Below are positions 16,620-24,802 of a stretch of DNA of 64,000 nt, piece after piece. The notes below the pieces were generated by a model. The model ran no database searches. It saw nothing but the letters and a program-made list of their open reading frames with translations, and was not told the DNA's origin. The stretch's first letter is position 1. Every line of letters begins with the position of its first letter. Where the stretch lies: NCBI RefSeq assembly GCF_024505145.1, contig NZ_JANIAA010000031.1, positions 60,386-124,385 on the forward strand, given 5' to 3'. Source of the stretch: Streptomyces rugosispiralis (lineage in GTDB: Bacteria; Actinomycetota; Actinomycetes; Streptomycetales; Streptomycetaceae). The position numbers and the translations under genes were made by a program.

Positions 16620-16708
16620 TTATGCGATGAAGGTGTGCTATGCAGTGAAGATTCGGTTATGCGGTGGGGATTCAGTTATGCGGTGGATATTTAGTTATGC
16701 GGTGGTCC
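16620..16708. repeat. five 19-nt direct repeats (TATGCGGTGG) in a promoter region
   Basis: TATGCRRTG motifs start at 16621, 16639, 16658, 16677 and 16696 (spacing 18, 19, 19, 19). The full unit is like TATGCGGTGGGGATTCAGT. It begins 29 nt upstream of the SDR start, on the side where its promoter should be. About two helical turns separate the copies, so iterated protein binding is possible; it may also be a plain minisatellite. The remainder of the 16592-16970 gap is GC-rich with two copies of CTCAGAGGCC and shows no gene. Confidence 0.75.
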
Positions 16709-16973
16709 CGGAGGACATGACTCGATCCTGGCCGGGCGGGCCGCGGAAGTCCGGCGGGATTCGGACGGTGCGCTGCCGCGCTGGGCGGCGGCCGGGGGTG
16801 AGGTCAGGCGAGAGGCGGGGGCAGATGCGGCAGCCGGGGTCGGCGCTCAGAGGCCATGGCCGGGGCGGCGCTCAGAGGCCGTGGTCCGGGGCCGCGGCCG
16901 GGGGCGGATCAGGCCAGGGCGTGAGGCGCCGGGGGAGGCCGCTGAGCGGCCACGAGTCACGAACATGCCCGGT

Positions 16974-17007
16974 CGAGTTTGTTTCGTGCCCGAGTCTGTT
17001 TACTTTC
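16974..17007. promoter_or_regulatory. candidate FruR operator: 17-nt direct repeat
   Basis: CGAGTTTGTTT (16974-16984) and CGAGTCTGTTT (16991-17001) are direct repeats with a 17-nt period, 66-99 nt before the fruR start. DeoR-type repressors often bind direct repeats, so these are candidate sites for autoregulation by FruR with fructose-1-phosphate as effector (inference). Confidence 0.55.
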
Positions 17008-17072
17008 CTGCATCGCCCACGTAATCTGGCCGCGAAATCACAGGTTCGGGCATGGAAGGGACGTAAACCCAC

Positions 17073-17834
17073 ATGTACGCACCGGAGCGTCAGCAGGAGA
17101 TTCTCCGGCTCGCCCGCGAGGGCGGGCGGGTGGATGTCCTGTCCCTCGCCGAGGAGTTCCAGGTCACCGCCGAGACCGTACGGCGTGATCTGCGCGCCCT
17201 CGACCGGGCGGGGCTCGTCCGCCGTGTGCATGGGGGCGCCATCCCGGCCGGACGGCTGGACTTCGAGCCCGATCTCGCCGAGCGCGAGTCCACCGCCGCC
17301 GATGAGAAGGACCGCATCGCGCGGGCCGCCATCGCCGAACTGCCGTCCGACGGCAGCGTGATCATCGACGCGGGTTCGACGGCGGCCCGGTTCGCCGCCG
17401 CCCTGCCGCTGGAGGCCAAGCTCACCGTCGTCACCCACGCCCTGCCGGTCGCCGCCCGCCTCGCCGACCACCCCGGTATCGCGCTGCACCTGGTCGGCGG
17501 GCGGGTCCGCCACCGCACCCGGGCCGCCGTGGACGCATGGGCGCTGCGCGGCTACGGCGAGATCAAGGCCGATGTGGTCTTTCTCGCCACCAATGGCTTC
17601 TCGCTGGACGGCGGGCTCACCACCCCCGATCTCGCGGAGGGCGCCGTCAAGAGCGCCATGATCGCGTCGGCCCGGCGGGTGGTGCTGCTCGCGGACTCCG
17701 CCAAGTTCGGCCGGGAGCACTTCGCCCGGTTCGGCGGCCTGGACGATGTCGATCTGCTCATCACGGACACCGGGCTCAGCCCCCAGGACGCCCTGGCCAT
17801 CGAGCGCCAGGGCACGGAAGTGGCACGCGCATGA
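17073..17834 (+). CDS. fruR: DeoR-family regulator of the fructose operon
   Basis: 253 residues. The N-terminal winged helix (ERQQEILRLAREGGRVDVLSLAEEFQVTAETVRRDLRALDRAGLVRRVHGGA) is the classic DeoR motif. The C-terminal sugar-phosphate sensor domain has DAGSTA and ATNGFSLDGGLTTPD. Its stop overlaps the fruK ATG by 4 nt (ATGA), so it is first in the fru operon. It likely represses the operon until fructose-1-phosphate binds. Confidence 0.88.
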   Translation: MYAPERQQEILRLAREGGRVDVLSLAEEFQVTAETVRRDLRALDRAGLVRRVHGGAIPAGRLDFEPDLAERESTAADEKDRIARAAIAELPSDGSVIIDAGSTAARFAAALPLEAKLTVVTHALPVAARLADHPGIALHLVGGRVRHRTRAAVDAWALRGYGEIKADVVFLATNGFSLDGGLTTPDLAEGAVKSAMIASARRVVLLADSAKFGREHFARFGGLDDVDLLITDTGLSPQDALAIERQGTEVARA

Positions 17835-18775
17835 TTCTCACCGTCACCCCCAACCCCAGCCTGGACCGTACGTACGAGATCCCCGCGCTGGAGCGCGGCG
17901 CCGTGCTGCGGGCCACGGCCGACCGGGTCGACCCCGGCGGGAAGGGCGTCAATGTCTCGCGCGCCGTGGCCGCCGCGGGGCAGCGCACGGTGGCCGTACT
18001 GCCGCTCGGCGGACCGGAGGGCGCGCTGCTCGCCCGGCTGCTGGAGGAGCTGGGCATCGAGGCGGCGGGCGTGCCCGTGGCGGGCTCGACCCGGGTCAAC
18101 ATCTCCGTGGCCGAACCGGACGGCACCCTCACCAAGCTCAACGCGAGCGGGCCCGAACTGAGCGACGCCGAGGCCGAGGCGGTGCTGGAGGCCGTCCGGA
18201 CGAGGGTCGAGAGCGCCGACTGGATCGCCTGCTGCGGCAGCCTGCCCCGCGGGCTCGCCCCCGAGTGGTACGCCGAGCTGGTGGCGCGGGCCCACCGGGC
18301 GGGCGCCCGGATCGCCCTGGACACCTCCGGCCCCTCGCTGACCGCCGCTCTGCGCGAGCGCCCCGATGTGGTGAAGCCCAACGCCGAGGAGTTGGCCCAG
18401 GCCGTGGGCCGTCCGCTGGCCACCGTGGGCGAGGCGGTCAAGGCGGCCGAGGAACTCCGCGGGCTGGGCGCCCGCGCGGTACTCGCCAGCCTGGGCGCCG
18501 ACGGCCAGCTGCTGGTCGACGAGACCGGCGCGTACTTCGGCACCGCACGGGTCACCGCCGTGCGCAGCAACGTCGGCGCCGGCGACGCCTCGCTCGCCGG
18601 ATTCCTCGCGGCGGGCGGCTCCGGGCCCGCCGCACTCGCCTCGGCCGTGGCCCATGGAGCGGCCGCGGTGCAGCTGCCGGGCAGCGCCATGCCGACCCCG
18701 GCCGACCTCGACCCGTCCGCCGTGGTCACCACGGCGGACATTCCGCTGGACCGTGTGCTCAAGGAGCCCGCGTGA
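17831..18775 (+). CDS. fruK: 1-phosphofructokinase
   Basis: 314 residues, PfkB-family sugar kinase. The N-terminal TVTPNPSLDRTYEI and PGGKGVNVSRA are 1-phosphofructokinase signatures. The catalytic motif GAGDA places Asp252 as the base. It phosphorylates fructose 1-phosphate, made by the FruA PTS permease, to fructose 1,6-bisphosphate. Translationally coupled to fruR and followed by fruA after 85 nt. Confidence 0.92.
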   Translation: MILTVTPNPSLDRTYEIPALERGAVLRATADRVDPGGKGVNVSRAVAAAGQRTVAVLPLGGPEGALLARLLEELGIEAAGVPVAGSTRVNISVAEPDGTLTKLNASGPELSDAEAEAVLEAVRTRVESADWIACCGSLPRGLAPEWYAELVARAHRAGARIALDTSGPSLTAALRERPDVVKPNAEELAQAVGRPLATVGEAVKAAEELRGLGARAVLASLGADGQLLVDETGAYFGTARVTAVRSNVGAGDASLAGFLAAGGSGPAALASAVAHGAAAVQLPGSAMPTPADLDPSAVVTTADIPLDRVLKEPA

Positions 18776-18860
18776 CCGGCCGACCCCACTCCCACCCCCC
18801 AATCCCCACTCCGTCCGCCCGCCTCCCCCAGGGCGGCACCGCACACAAGGGAGCCGCGAG

Positions 18861-20945
18861 ATGAGTGAGCTGATCACCGCGGATCTGGTCGACCTTGACC
18901 TGTCCGCCGACACCAAGGAAGCCGCCGCCCGGTCGCTCGCCGAACGCATGGTCGAGGCCGGCCGGGTCACCGACCTCGACGGCTTTCTCGCCGATGTGGC
19001 GGCGCGCGAGGAGCAGATGCCGACCGGCCTGGACGGCGGCATCGGCATACCCCACTGCCGCAGCGCCCATGTCACCGAGCCGACCCTGGCCTTCGGGCGC
19101 AGCGCGGCCCGGATCGACTTCGGCGCGGCGGATGGACCGGCCGACCTGATCTTCCTGATCGCCGCCCCGGCGGGCGCGGACAGCGACCATCTGACGATCC
19201 TGTCGAGCCTTGCGCGGCAGCTGATGAACGCCGACTTCACCACTGCGCTGCGCTCGGCCGACCAGCCCGAACGGGTGGCCGCCCTGATCCGCGGCGAGGA
19301 GCCCACCGCCGCTGAGCCCGCCTCGGCCGCGCCTGCCGCCGCTGAGCCCGCTGCGGCTGCGCCTGCCGCCTCCGACTCGGCCGCGGCCTCCGACGCCTCC
19401 CGGACCGGGTCGGAGCCGGTGGCCCCCTTCCGGATCGTGGCCGTCACGTCCTGCCCCACCGGTATCGCCCACACCTACATGGCCGCCGAGTCGCTGGAGA
19501 ACGCCGCTCGCGAGGCCGGGGTCGAGCTGGTGGTCGAGACCCAGGGCTCGGCCGGATTCGACAAGCTCCCCGCCGCCACCATCGCCGCCGCCGACGCGGT
19601 GGTCTTCGCGCACGATGTGGAGGTGCGGGAGAAGGCCCGCTTCGCGGGCAAGCCGACGGTGGACGTCGGGGTGAAGGCGGCCATCAACCGCCCCGCCGAA
19701 CTCATCGCCGAGGCGCGCGGGAAGGCCGCGCGGGGCGAGATCGCCGCACCGGCCGACGGCGCGGCGGAGGGCGCGGCGCCGATGGACGCGGACGGTGCCG
19801 CCGGTGACGGCTTCGGCACCCGGCTGCGCAAGTGGCTGATGACGGGCGTCAGTTACATGGTCCCGTTCGTCGCCGCGGGCGGTCTGCTGATCGCGCTCGC
19901 CTTCGCGATCGGCGGCTACGAGATCGCCGGCGCCAAGTCCGTGGCGGACCACTTCGTCTGGACCGAGAGCAGCAGCTGGGCGGCGCTGCTCTTCCAGATC
20001 GGCAGTGCGGCGTTCACCTTCCTGGTGCCGGTCCTGGCTGGCTATATCGCCTACGGCATGGCCGATCGGCCCGGTCTGGTCCCCGGATTCGTGGGCGGCT
20101 ACATCGCGACCACCATCAAGGCCGGGTTCCTCGGCGGTCTGGTCGCGGGTCTGATCGCGGGCGCGGTCGTCATGGCCATCCAGCGGTTCAAGGTCCCGGC
20201 GTCGCTGCGCGGCATCATGCCGGTGGTGGTGATTCCGCTGATCTCCTCCGCGATCGTCGGCGTCCTGATGTTCGTGGTGATCGGCAAGCCCATCGCCTCC
20301 GCGCAGGAGGCGATGACCGACTGGCTCAACGGCCTCTCCGGCGCCAACGCCATCGGCCTCGGCGTCCTCCTCGGCCTGATGATGTGCTTCGACCTGGGCG
20401 GCCCGGTCAACAAGGTGGCCTACGCCTTCGCGACCGGCGGTATCGCGGTCTCTGACCCCTCCACCGGAAGCCTCAAGATCATGGCTGCGGTGATGGCCGC
20501 CGGTATGGTCCCGCCGCTGGCGATGGCCCTCGCCACCACCGTGCGCGGACGGCTGTTCACCAAGACCGAGCGGGAGAACGGCAAGGCCGCCTGGGTGCTG
20601 GGTGCCTCCTTCATCAGTGAGGGCGCCATTCCGTTCGCCGCCGCGGATCCGCTGCGGGTGATCCCCTCGTCGATGGTGGGCGGCGCCGTCACCGGTGCGC
20701 TGTCGATGGCGTTCGACTGCACGCTGCGCGCCCCGCACGGCGGCATCTTCGTGGTCCCGCTGATCGGCCAGCCGTTCCTCTACCTGCTGGCCATCGTGGC
20801 GGGCACGGTGGTCTCGACCGGTCTGGTGGTCTTCCTCAAGGGGCTGCGGAAGACGGCGGAGCCGGAGGCCACCGGCCAGGCGGGCGGAGGTGCTGCCACG
20901 GGCGGTACCACCGAGGACGAGTCGAAGGTGGCGGTGGCGGTCTGA
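18861..20945 (+). CDS. fruA: fructose-specific PTS enzyme IIABC
   Basis: 694 residues from ATG 18861, chosen for AAGGGAG seven nt upstream. Domains in order: EIIA (1-145, phospho-His65 in GIGIPHCRS), an Ala/Pro/Glu linker (148-185), EIIB (188-290, phospho-Cys198 in VTSCPTGIAHTYMAAE), and EIIC membrane domain (from about 320, starting LRKWLMTGVSYMVPFVAAGG and including the conserved DLGGPVNK and SEGAIPFA). It imports fructose as fructose 1-phosphate using phosphate from HPr. Last gene of fruRKA. Confidence 0.93.
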   Translation: MSELITADLVDLDLSADTKEAAARSLAERMVEAGRVTDLDGFLADVAAREEQMPTGLDGGIGIPHCRSAHVTEPTLAFGRSAARIDFGAADGPADLIFLIAAPAGADSDHLTILSSLARQLMNADFTTALRSADQPERVAALIRGEEPTAAEPASAAPAAAEPAAAAPAASDSAAASDASRTGSEPVAPFRIVAVTSCPTGIAHTYMAAESLENAAREAGVELVVETQGSAGFDKLPAATIAAADAVVFAHDVEVREKARFAGKPTVDVGVKAAINRPAELIAEARGKAARGEIAAPADGAAEGAAPMDADGAAGDGFGTRLRKWLMTGVSYMVPFVAAGGLLIALAFAIGGYEIAGAKSVADHFVWTESSSWAALLFQIGSAAFTFLVPVLAGYIAYGMADRPGLVPGFVGGYIATTIKAGFLGGLVAGLIAGAVVMAIQRFKVPASLRGIMPVVVIPLISSAIVGVLMFVVIGKPIASAQEAMTDWLNGLSGANAIGLGVLLGLMMCFDLGGPVNKVAYAFATGGIAVSDPSTGSLKIMAAVMAAGMVPPLAMALATTVRGRLFTKTERENGKAAWVLGASFISEGAIPFAAADPLRVIPSSMVGGAVTGALSMAFDCTLRAPHGGIFVVPLIGQPFLYLLAIVAGTVVSTGLVVFLKGLRKTAEPEATGQAGGGAATGGTTEDESKVAVAV

Positions 20946-20952
20946 CCGCATC

Positions 20953-22008
20953 TCAGCCACCCCCTGCCGGGCCCGGCGGCCCGCCCACCACCGTGGGCGG
21001 GCCGCCGGTTTCCATGGGCAGGTCGCGCGAGGCGTAGTAGGCGCCGAGCGCGGCCTCGCCACCCGACCCCATGGCGGTCGCGATCCGCTGGAAGCGGACC
21101 GACCGCAGATCACCGGCGGTGAAGATCCGGGGGTGCTGGCCCCCGGGAGGGCAATACCCGGATCGGTCCACGGCCACGGCCCCGGCCGGCGGTGCCGGGG
21201 CGCTGCCCAGATTGAGGAAGGCGACGTCAGCCGTGAGCGTCCGCCGCTCGCCCGCCACCGTCTCGACCTCGGCGGTGACGGGTGCCGACGTGGACCCGGG
21301 CCCCAACTCCAGCCGCCGCACGGCCATCAGCTCCACCCTGGGGTCCCGCCGGACCTCCTCGGTCTTGTAGGCGTCCTCGGGCGGATACGCCACCACAAAG
21401 CGGGCCTTGAGCTCCGGATGAGCCCGCGCCACGGTCCCCAGCGGCCGGTCCGCCCCCAGGACCAGCACCGTCCGGTCGTCGATCGCCGCCGGATCCGCCT
21501 CCCACAACTGCGGCACCGCCCGGCCCGCCATGCCCCCGAGCCATTCCGCTCCCTCGGGACCCAGCGGCCCGACCCCCGTGGCGACGACCACATAGGGAGC
21601 GGTCAGCCGCAAACCAGGGGCCCGAGCGGACCCTGCGGCCCCCACCGGCTCGACCCGCTCGACCGTGGCCTCGACCCGCTCGACCGTGGCCTCGACACGG
21701 TCGACCGTGGCCTCAACCCGCTCGACCGTGGCCTCGACACGGTCGTCGAAGGCATCGATCAGCGTGGCACGGTGCCCCAGCTCCACCCGGCACAGTTCAC
21801 ACTGCGCCAGATCGGCCTCGATCGCCGCCGCCAGGTCCGGGCCGTTGGTGGCGGTGAGGACATTGCGCACCACCGGGATGCGCCGCAGCGCCCCGCACAG
21901 GGCGTCGCCCGACTCGATCAGAACCGAGCGCATCCCCACGCTCGCCGCCATCACGGCGGCGGCGCAGCCCGCCGGGCCGCCGCCGACGATCAGCAGATCC
22001 GTATCCAT
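20953..22008 (-). CDS. FAD-dependent pyridine-nucleotide oxidoreductase (thioredoxin-reductase-like, no CxxC)
   Basis: 351 residues. LLIVGGGPAGCAAAV (residues 5-19) binds FAD and GYCPPGGQHPRIFTAGDLRSVRFQRIATAMGSG is the conserved C-terminal FAD-binding region. The order resembles thioredoxin reductase, but I see no CxxC redox pair, so it probably reduces something other than thioredoxin. Residues about 88-119 are an in-frame heptad repeat (EATVERV units), a likely coiled-coil insertion. The Gly/Pro-rich tail is encoded by a hairpin shared with the fruA terminator. Confidence 0.75.
   Translation of the reverse strand: MDTDLLIVGGGPAGCAAAVMAASVGMRSVLIESGDALCGALRRIPVVRNVLTATNGPDLAAAIEADLAQCELCRVELGHRATLIDAFDDRVEATVERVEATVDRVEATVERVEATVERVEPVGAAGSARAPGLRLTAPYVVVATGVGPLGPEGAEWLGGMAGRAVPQLWEADPAAIDDRTVLVLGADRPLGTVARAHPELKARFVVAYPPEDAYKTEEVRRDPRVELMAVRRLELGPGSTSAPVTAEVETVAGERRTLTADVAFLNLGSAPAPPAGAVAVDRSGYCPPGGQHPRIFTAGDLRSVRFQRIATAMGSGGEAALGAYYASRDLPMETGGPPTVVGGPPGPAGGG
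20975..21006. terminator. 14-bp hairpin terminating fruA, inside the 3' coding end of the convergent gene
   Basis: GGCGGCCCGCCCAC (20975-20988), loop CACC, GTGGGCGGGCCGCC (20993-21006). It starts 30 nt after the fruA stop and codes for the C-terminal Gly/Pro tail of the oxidoreductase on the other strand. Confidence 0.82.
21650..21746. repeat. in-frame 21-nt repeat inside the FAD oxidoreductase gene (4.5 copies)
   Basis: Units of 21 nt start at 21650, 21671, 21692, 21713 and 21734. Each adds one heptad (EATVERV or EATVDRV) to the protein, so copy-number change keeps the frame. Confidence 0.9.
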
Positions 22009-22085
22009 CCGAAGCCCCCCATCTCCTCATCGCTCCGGCCCGCTTGTCTCCGGCCGGACGCTTCCTTCCCTCCGGCCCCCGCGGA

Positions 22086-23228
22086 TCAGAGGCCGTAAAG
22101 ATCCCGGTACGCGGGGAAGACACCGCCCGGGCCGTCCACGGTCTCCGCCGCGAGCACCGCCTTGACCACCGCCCGGGTCAGCATGTCCGCCCCGGCCGCC
22201 AGTACCTCGTTCAGCGCGCCGCTCTCCCGGTGCACCCCAAACGCCGGATCGCCGGCGTCCTCGGGGTCGCCGTCCGGTATCAGCGGGCGCCCGCAGGTGG
22301 CCAGAGCGAAGACCGTGTCGCCGTCGGAGAGCAGATGCACCGGCCGGACGGCCCGCGCCAGACCGTCGTGCGCCGTCCCCGCGAGCTTCTGCGCCTGGGC
22401 CCTGGTGAGCACGGCGTCGGTGGCGACCACGGCCAGCGTGGTGTTCAGCGGAGGCCGCACCGACGCGGCCTGTCGCCTCTCGGATTCGGCCCGCGCGGCG
22501 GCCAGTTGGCGCATCGCCTCCACATGCACGGCCGCACCGGGCCGGTGCGGCCCGCCCTCCTCCGACGGCCCGTAGTGCTCCCCGTACAGCGCACCCGTAC
22601 CGGGATCGACGACCGATCCCGCGGCGTTGACCACCGCCAGCGCGGCCACCGTGACGCCGGACGGCAGCACCGTGGAGGCCGAACCGACGCCGCCCTTGAG
22701 CCCACCGGCCACCGCGCCCGTGCCCGCCCCCACATTGCCCTGCGCGACCGGAGCCCCCGTCTCCGAACCGGCCGCCGCCTCGATCGCCTCGCGCCCCAGC
22801 GCGGCGTCCGGGCGGGCCCGCCAGTCGCCGCCCCGGCCCAGGTCGAAGAGGGCGGCGGCCGGGACCACCGGAACGACCTGCGCCGGATCGGGGCCGACCC
22901 GGAAGCCCCGGCCGTGGTCCTCCAGCCAGGAGGCCACCCCAGAGGCGCTGTCGAGCCCGAAGGCGCTGCCGCCGGTCAGCACGACGGCTTCGACGCGCTG
23001 GACCAGATTGCGCGGATCGAGGGCATCGGTCTCCCGGGTACCTGGCCCACCGCCGCGCACATCGACGGCGGCGACCGCACCGCCCTCGGGGGCCAGCACC
23101 ACGGTCGTCCCGGTGAGCCGGCCGCCGCCGGACCGCTGGGCATGGCCCACCCGCAGTCCGCGGATATCCGTCAGGCCGTCGGCCGGACCGGTGGGAGCTG
23201 ATTCGGGTTTTGTCCGCTCGGCATCCAT
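22086..23228 (-). CDS. P1/DmpA-family (S58) N-terminal nucleophile aminopeptidase
   Basis: About 380 residues from ATG 23228 (ATG 23261 is possible; neither has a strong ribosome site). Family motifs are LTDIRGLRVGHAQ, GGGPGTRETDAL, LTGGSAFGLDSASGV and GNVGAGTGAVAGG. The probable autocleavage site and nucleophile are in PLNTTLAVVATDA, where Thr would take the place of the Ser seen in DmpA. Family members cleave D-amino or beta-peptides after self-processing. No operon partner; divergent from an acyl-ligase fragment. Confidence 0.82.
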   Translation of the reverse strand: MDAERTKPESAPTGPADGLTDIRGLRVGHAQRSGGGRLTGTTVVLAPEGGAVAAVDVRGGGPGTRETDALDPRNLVQRVEAVVLTGGSAFGLDSASGVASWLEDHGRGFRVGPDPAQVVPVVPAAALFDLGRGGDWRARPDAALGREAIEAAAGSETGAPVAQGNVGAGTGAVAGGLKGGVGSASTVLPSGVTVAALAVVNAAGSVVDPGTGALYGEHYGPSEEGGPHRPGAAVHVEAMRQLAAARAESERRQAASVRPPLNTTLAVVATDAVLTRAQAQKLAGTAHDGLARAVRPVHLLSDGDTVFALATCGRPLIPDGDPEDAGDPAFGVHRESGALNEVLAAGADMLTRAVVKAVLAAETVDGPGGVFPAYRDLYGL

Positions 23229-23418
23229 GGAAGCTATCCGTAGCACGGGAAGCCGTGGCATGGTCGAGTGGCGAGGCGCGAACCACCCCCGTAGCGGCGC
23301 GAACCACCCCCGTATCCACCCTTCCGCGATCGCCGCCGAAGCGTGCGGGACGGGATGAGGACCTCTCATATAGAGGGCGTTCATCAGACGTTGATGGCCT
23401 GACAGCAATCTGAGCTGT

Positions 23419-23994
23419 ATGCCGTTCGCCCCCGTCCGAAAGAAGACCGCCGTGCCCCGTACGTCTCGGACGGAGGAGCTCCCGACACCGGCCGCCGACC
23501 CTCGGCGGGCCGCCCGGGTGGCCCTCCGCTGGATCAGCGAGCCGGACTGCACCGAGGAGCTCACCCATGCCGAGCTGCTCGACCAGGCGGCCCGGGCCGC
23601 CGCCGCGCTCACCCGGCTCGGTGTCCGCGCCGGGGACCGGGTGGCGGTCCATCTGCCGCTGGTGCCCGAGTCCGTGATCGCCACGCTCGCCTGCGGCCGG
23701 CTCGACGTCGTCCGCGCCAGCCTCCCCGTGGGGCTGCGCCCCCACGAGTTGCGCGACCGGATCAGGGAGGTCGGGGCCAAGGTCGTCATCACCGCGGACG
23801 CCGGGCAGCACGGTGGGGAGATACAGCCGCTCAAGCGCCATGTCGATCGGGCGCTGGCGGGCTGCCCCGGGGTGCGGTCCGTACTGGTGGTCCACCGGCG
23901 GGCCTGCCCGGTGTCCTGGAGGCCCGGGCGTGATCTGTGGTGGCACGACGAGCTCGGCCGGTACACCGAGCCGCTGCCCGGGCCGTACTCTTGA
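23419..23994 (+). CDS. truncated AMP-binding (acetyl/propionyl-CoA synthetase-like) protein
   Basis: 191 residues matching only the first part of acetyl-CoA-synthetase-like ligases. LTHAELLDQAARAAAALTRLGVRAGDRVAVHLPLVPESVIATLACGRL is followed by ADAGQHGGEIQPLKRHVDRAL, which is the ACS N-terminal subdomain. The ATP-binding P-loop (TSGTTGxPK) and the whole C-terminal domain are absent, so it cannot activate acids alone. The frame closes cleanly, so it may be a stable domain relic or a regulatory protein rather than recent debris. Followed after 3 nt by a 62-aa gene. Confidence 0.7.
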   Translation: MPFAPVRKKTAVPRTSRTEELPTPAADPRRAARVALRWISEPDCTEELTHAELLDQAARAAAALTRLGVRAGDRVAVHLPLVPESVIATLACGRLDVVRASLPVGLRPHELRDRIREVGAKVVITADAGQHGGEIQPLKRHVDRALAGCPGVRSVLVVHRRACPVSWRPGRDLWWHDELGRYTEPLPGPYS

Positions 23995-23997
23995 GGC

Positions 23998-24186
23998 ATG
24001 AGCACCGCCCCTGCCCCTGGACCGCGCGATCCGGCCGCCGCGCTGAGCTTCGACGATCCCTTCGCGCAGCGGTCATCGGACGATACGGACCACGGGTGGG
24101 GCGAGCGGGTTCCCGGCGGCGACAGTGCCGACGATGCCGCTGATCTGGCCCGGTTCCTCGACGAGAAGCCGCCCCACCACCTCTGA
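23998..24186 (+). CDS. 62-aa acidic hypothetical protein
   Basis: Starts 3 nt after the ligase-like gene, so it is probably co-transcribed. The product is acidic and Asp/Pro rich (FDDPFAQRSSDDTDHGWGE and DSADDAADLARFLDEKPPHHL), probably unstructured apart from a C-terminal helix. No recognised family. I call it a gene because of its tight spacing and clean frame; confidence is moderate. Confidence 0.55.
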   Translation: MSTAPAPGPRDPAAALSFDDPFAQRSSDDTDHGWGERVPGGDSADDAADLARFLDEKPPHHL

Positions 24187-24193
24187 CGGATTC

Positions 24194-24700
24194 CTAGGCG
24201 CTGGAGCCGCTGCCGCCACCGTCGTGGACGGCGGCGCGCTGTGCGACCAACTCGTCGCGGATCTCGCGCAGCAGAATGATCTCCTCGGCGTCCGCGACGG
24301 CCTGCTCCTCCTCTGCCTTCGCCTCCCTGGCGGCCCTCCGCGCCAGATAGCGCGACATCGGCAGCACCATCAGGAAGTACACCACCGCTGCGGTGATCAG
24401 GAAGGTCAGCACGGCGGAGAGCACGCTTCCCCAGAGGATCGGGATGCCGTGGACGATGTCGCCCGTGGCGTTGGTCTCGCAGGGTGCCTTGAGACAGGAG
24501 CGGTACTTCTCGAGGTCCTTCGTGCCGAAGGCTCCGACTATGGGGTTGATGAGGCCCTTCACTATCGAGTTCACGACGGCGGTGAAAGCGGCTCCGATGA
24601 CGACCGCGACGGCCAGATCGATCACATTGCCGCGCATCAGGAAGGCTTTGAACCCTTCCATGACGCTCTGCTTCTCCTCGGTCACCTGCTCCTGGCTCAA
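24194..24700 (-). CDS. mscL: large-conductance mechanosensitive channel MscL
   Basis: 168 residues from TTG 24700, chosen because AGAGAGG lies just upstream. MEGFKAFLMRGNVIDLAVAVVIGAAFTAVVNSIVKGLINP is the conserved N-terminal amphipathic helix and TM1. A periplasmic loop with two Cys (SCLKAPCE) follows, then TM2 (VLTFLITAAVVYFLMV) and a charged C-terminal helix bundle. It opens on osmotic downshock to release solutes. The C-terminal end (HDGGGSGSSA) is a little longer than E. coli MscL. Confidence 0.92.
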   Translation of the reverse strand: MSQEQVTEEKQSVMEGFKAFLMRGNVIDLAVAVVIGAAFTAVVNSIVKGLINPIVGAFGTKDLEKYRSCLKAPCETNATGDIVHGIPILWGSVLSAVLTFLITAAVVYFLMVLPMSRYLARRAAREAKAEEEQAVADAEEIILLREIRDELVAQRAAVHDGGGSGSSA

Positions 24701-24802
24701 CCCACTGCCTCTCTTTCGCCGCGTCGGTGCTTGAGCGGACGGTTCCGCAACCTACACCCGCAGGTGAGAGGGGCATCAGGGGAGCCGGGGGAGTGGGGGG
24801 AA

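Noticed and set aside
18759..21113. 784-aa minus-strand frame opposite fruA
   Set aside because: Fully antisense to fruK/fruA, with an Arg/Gly/His composition typical of shadow frames. fruA has clear domains and a ribosome site.
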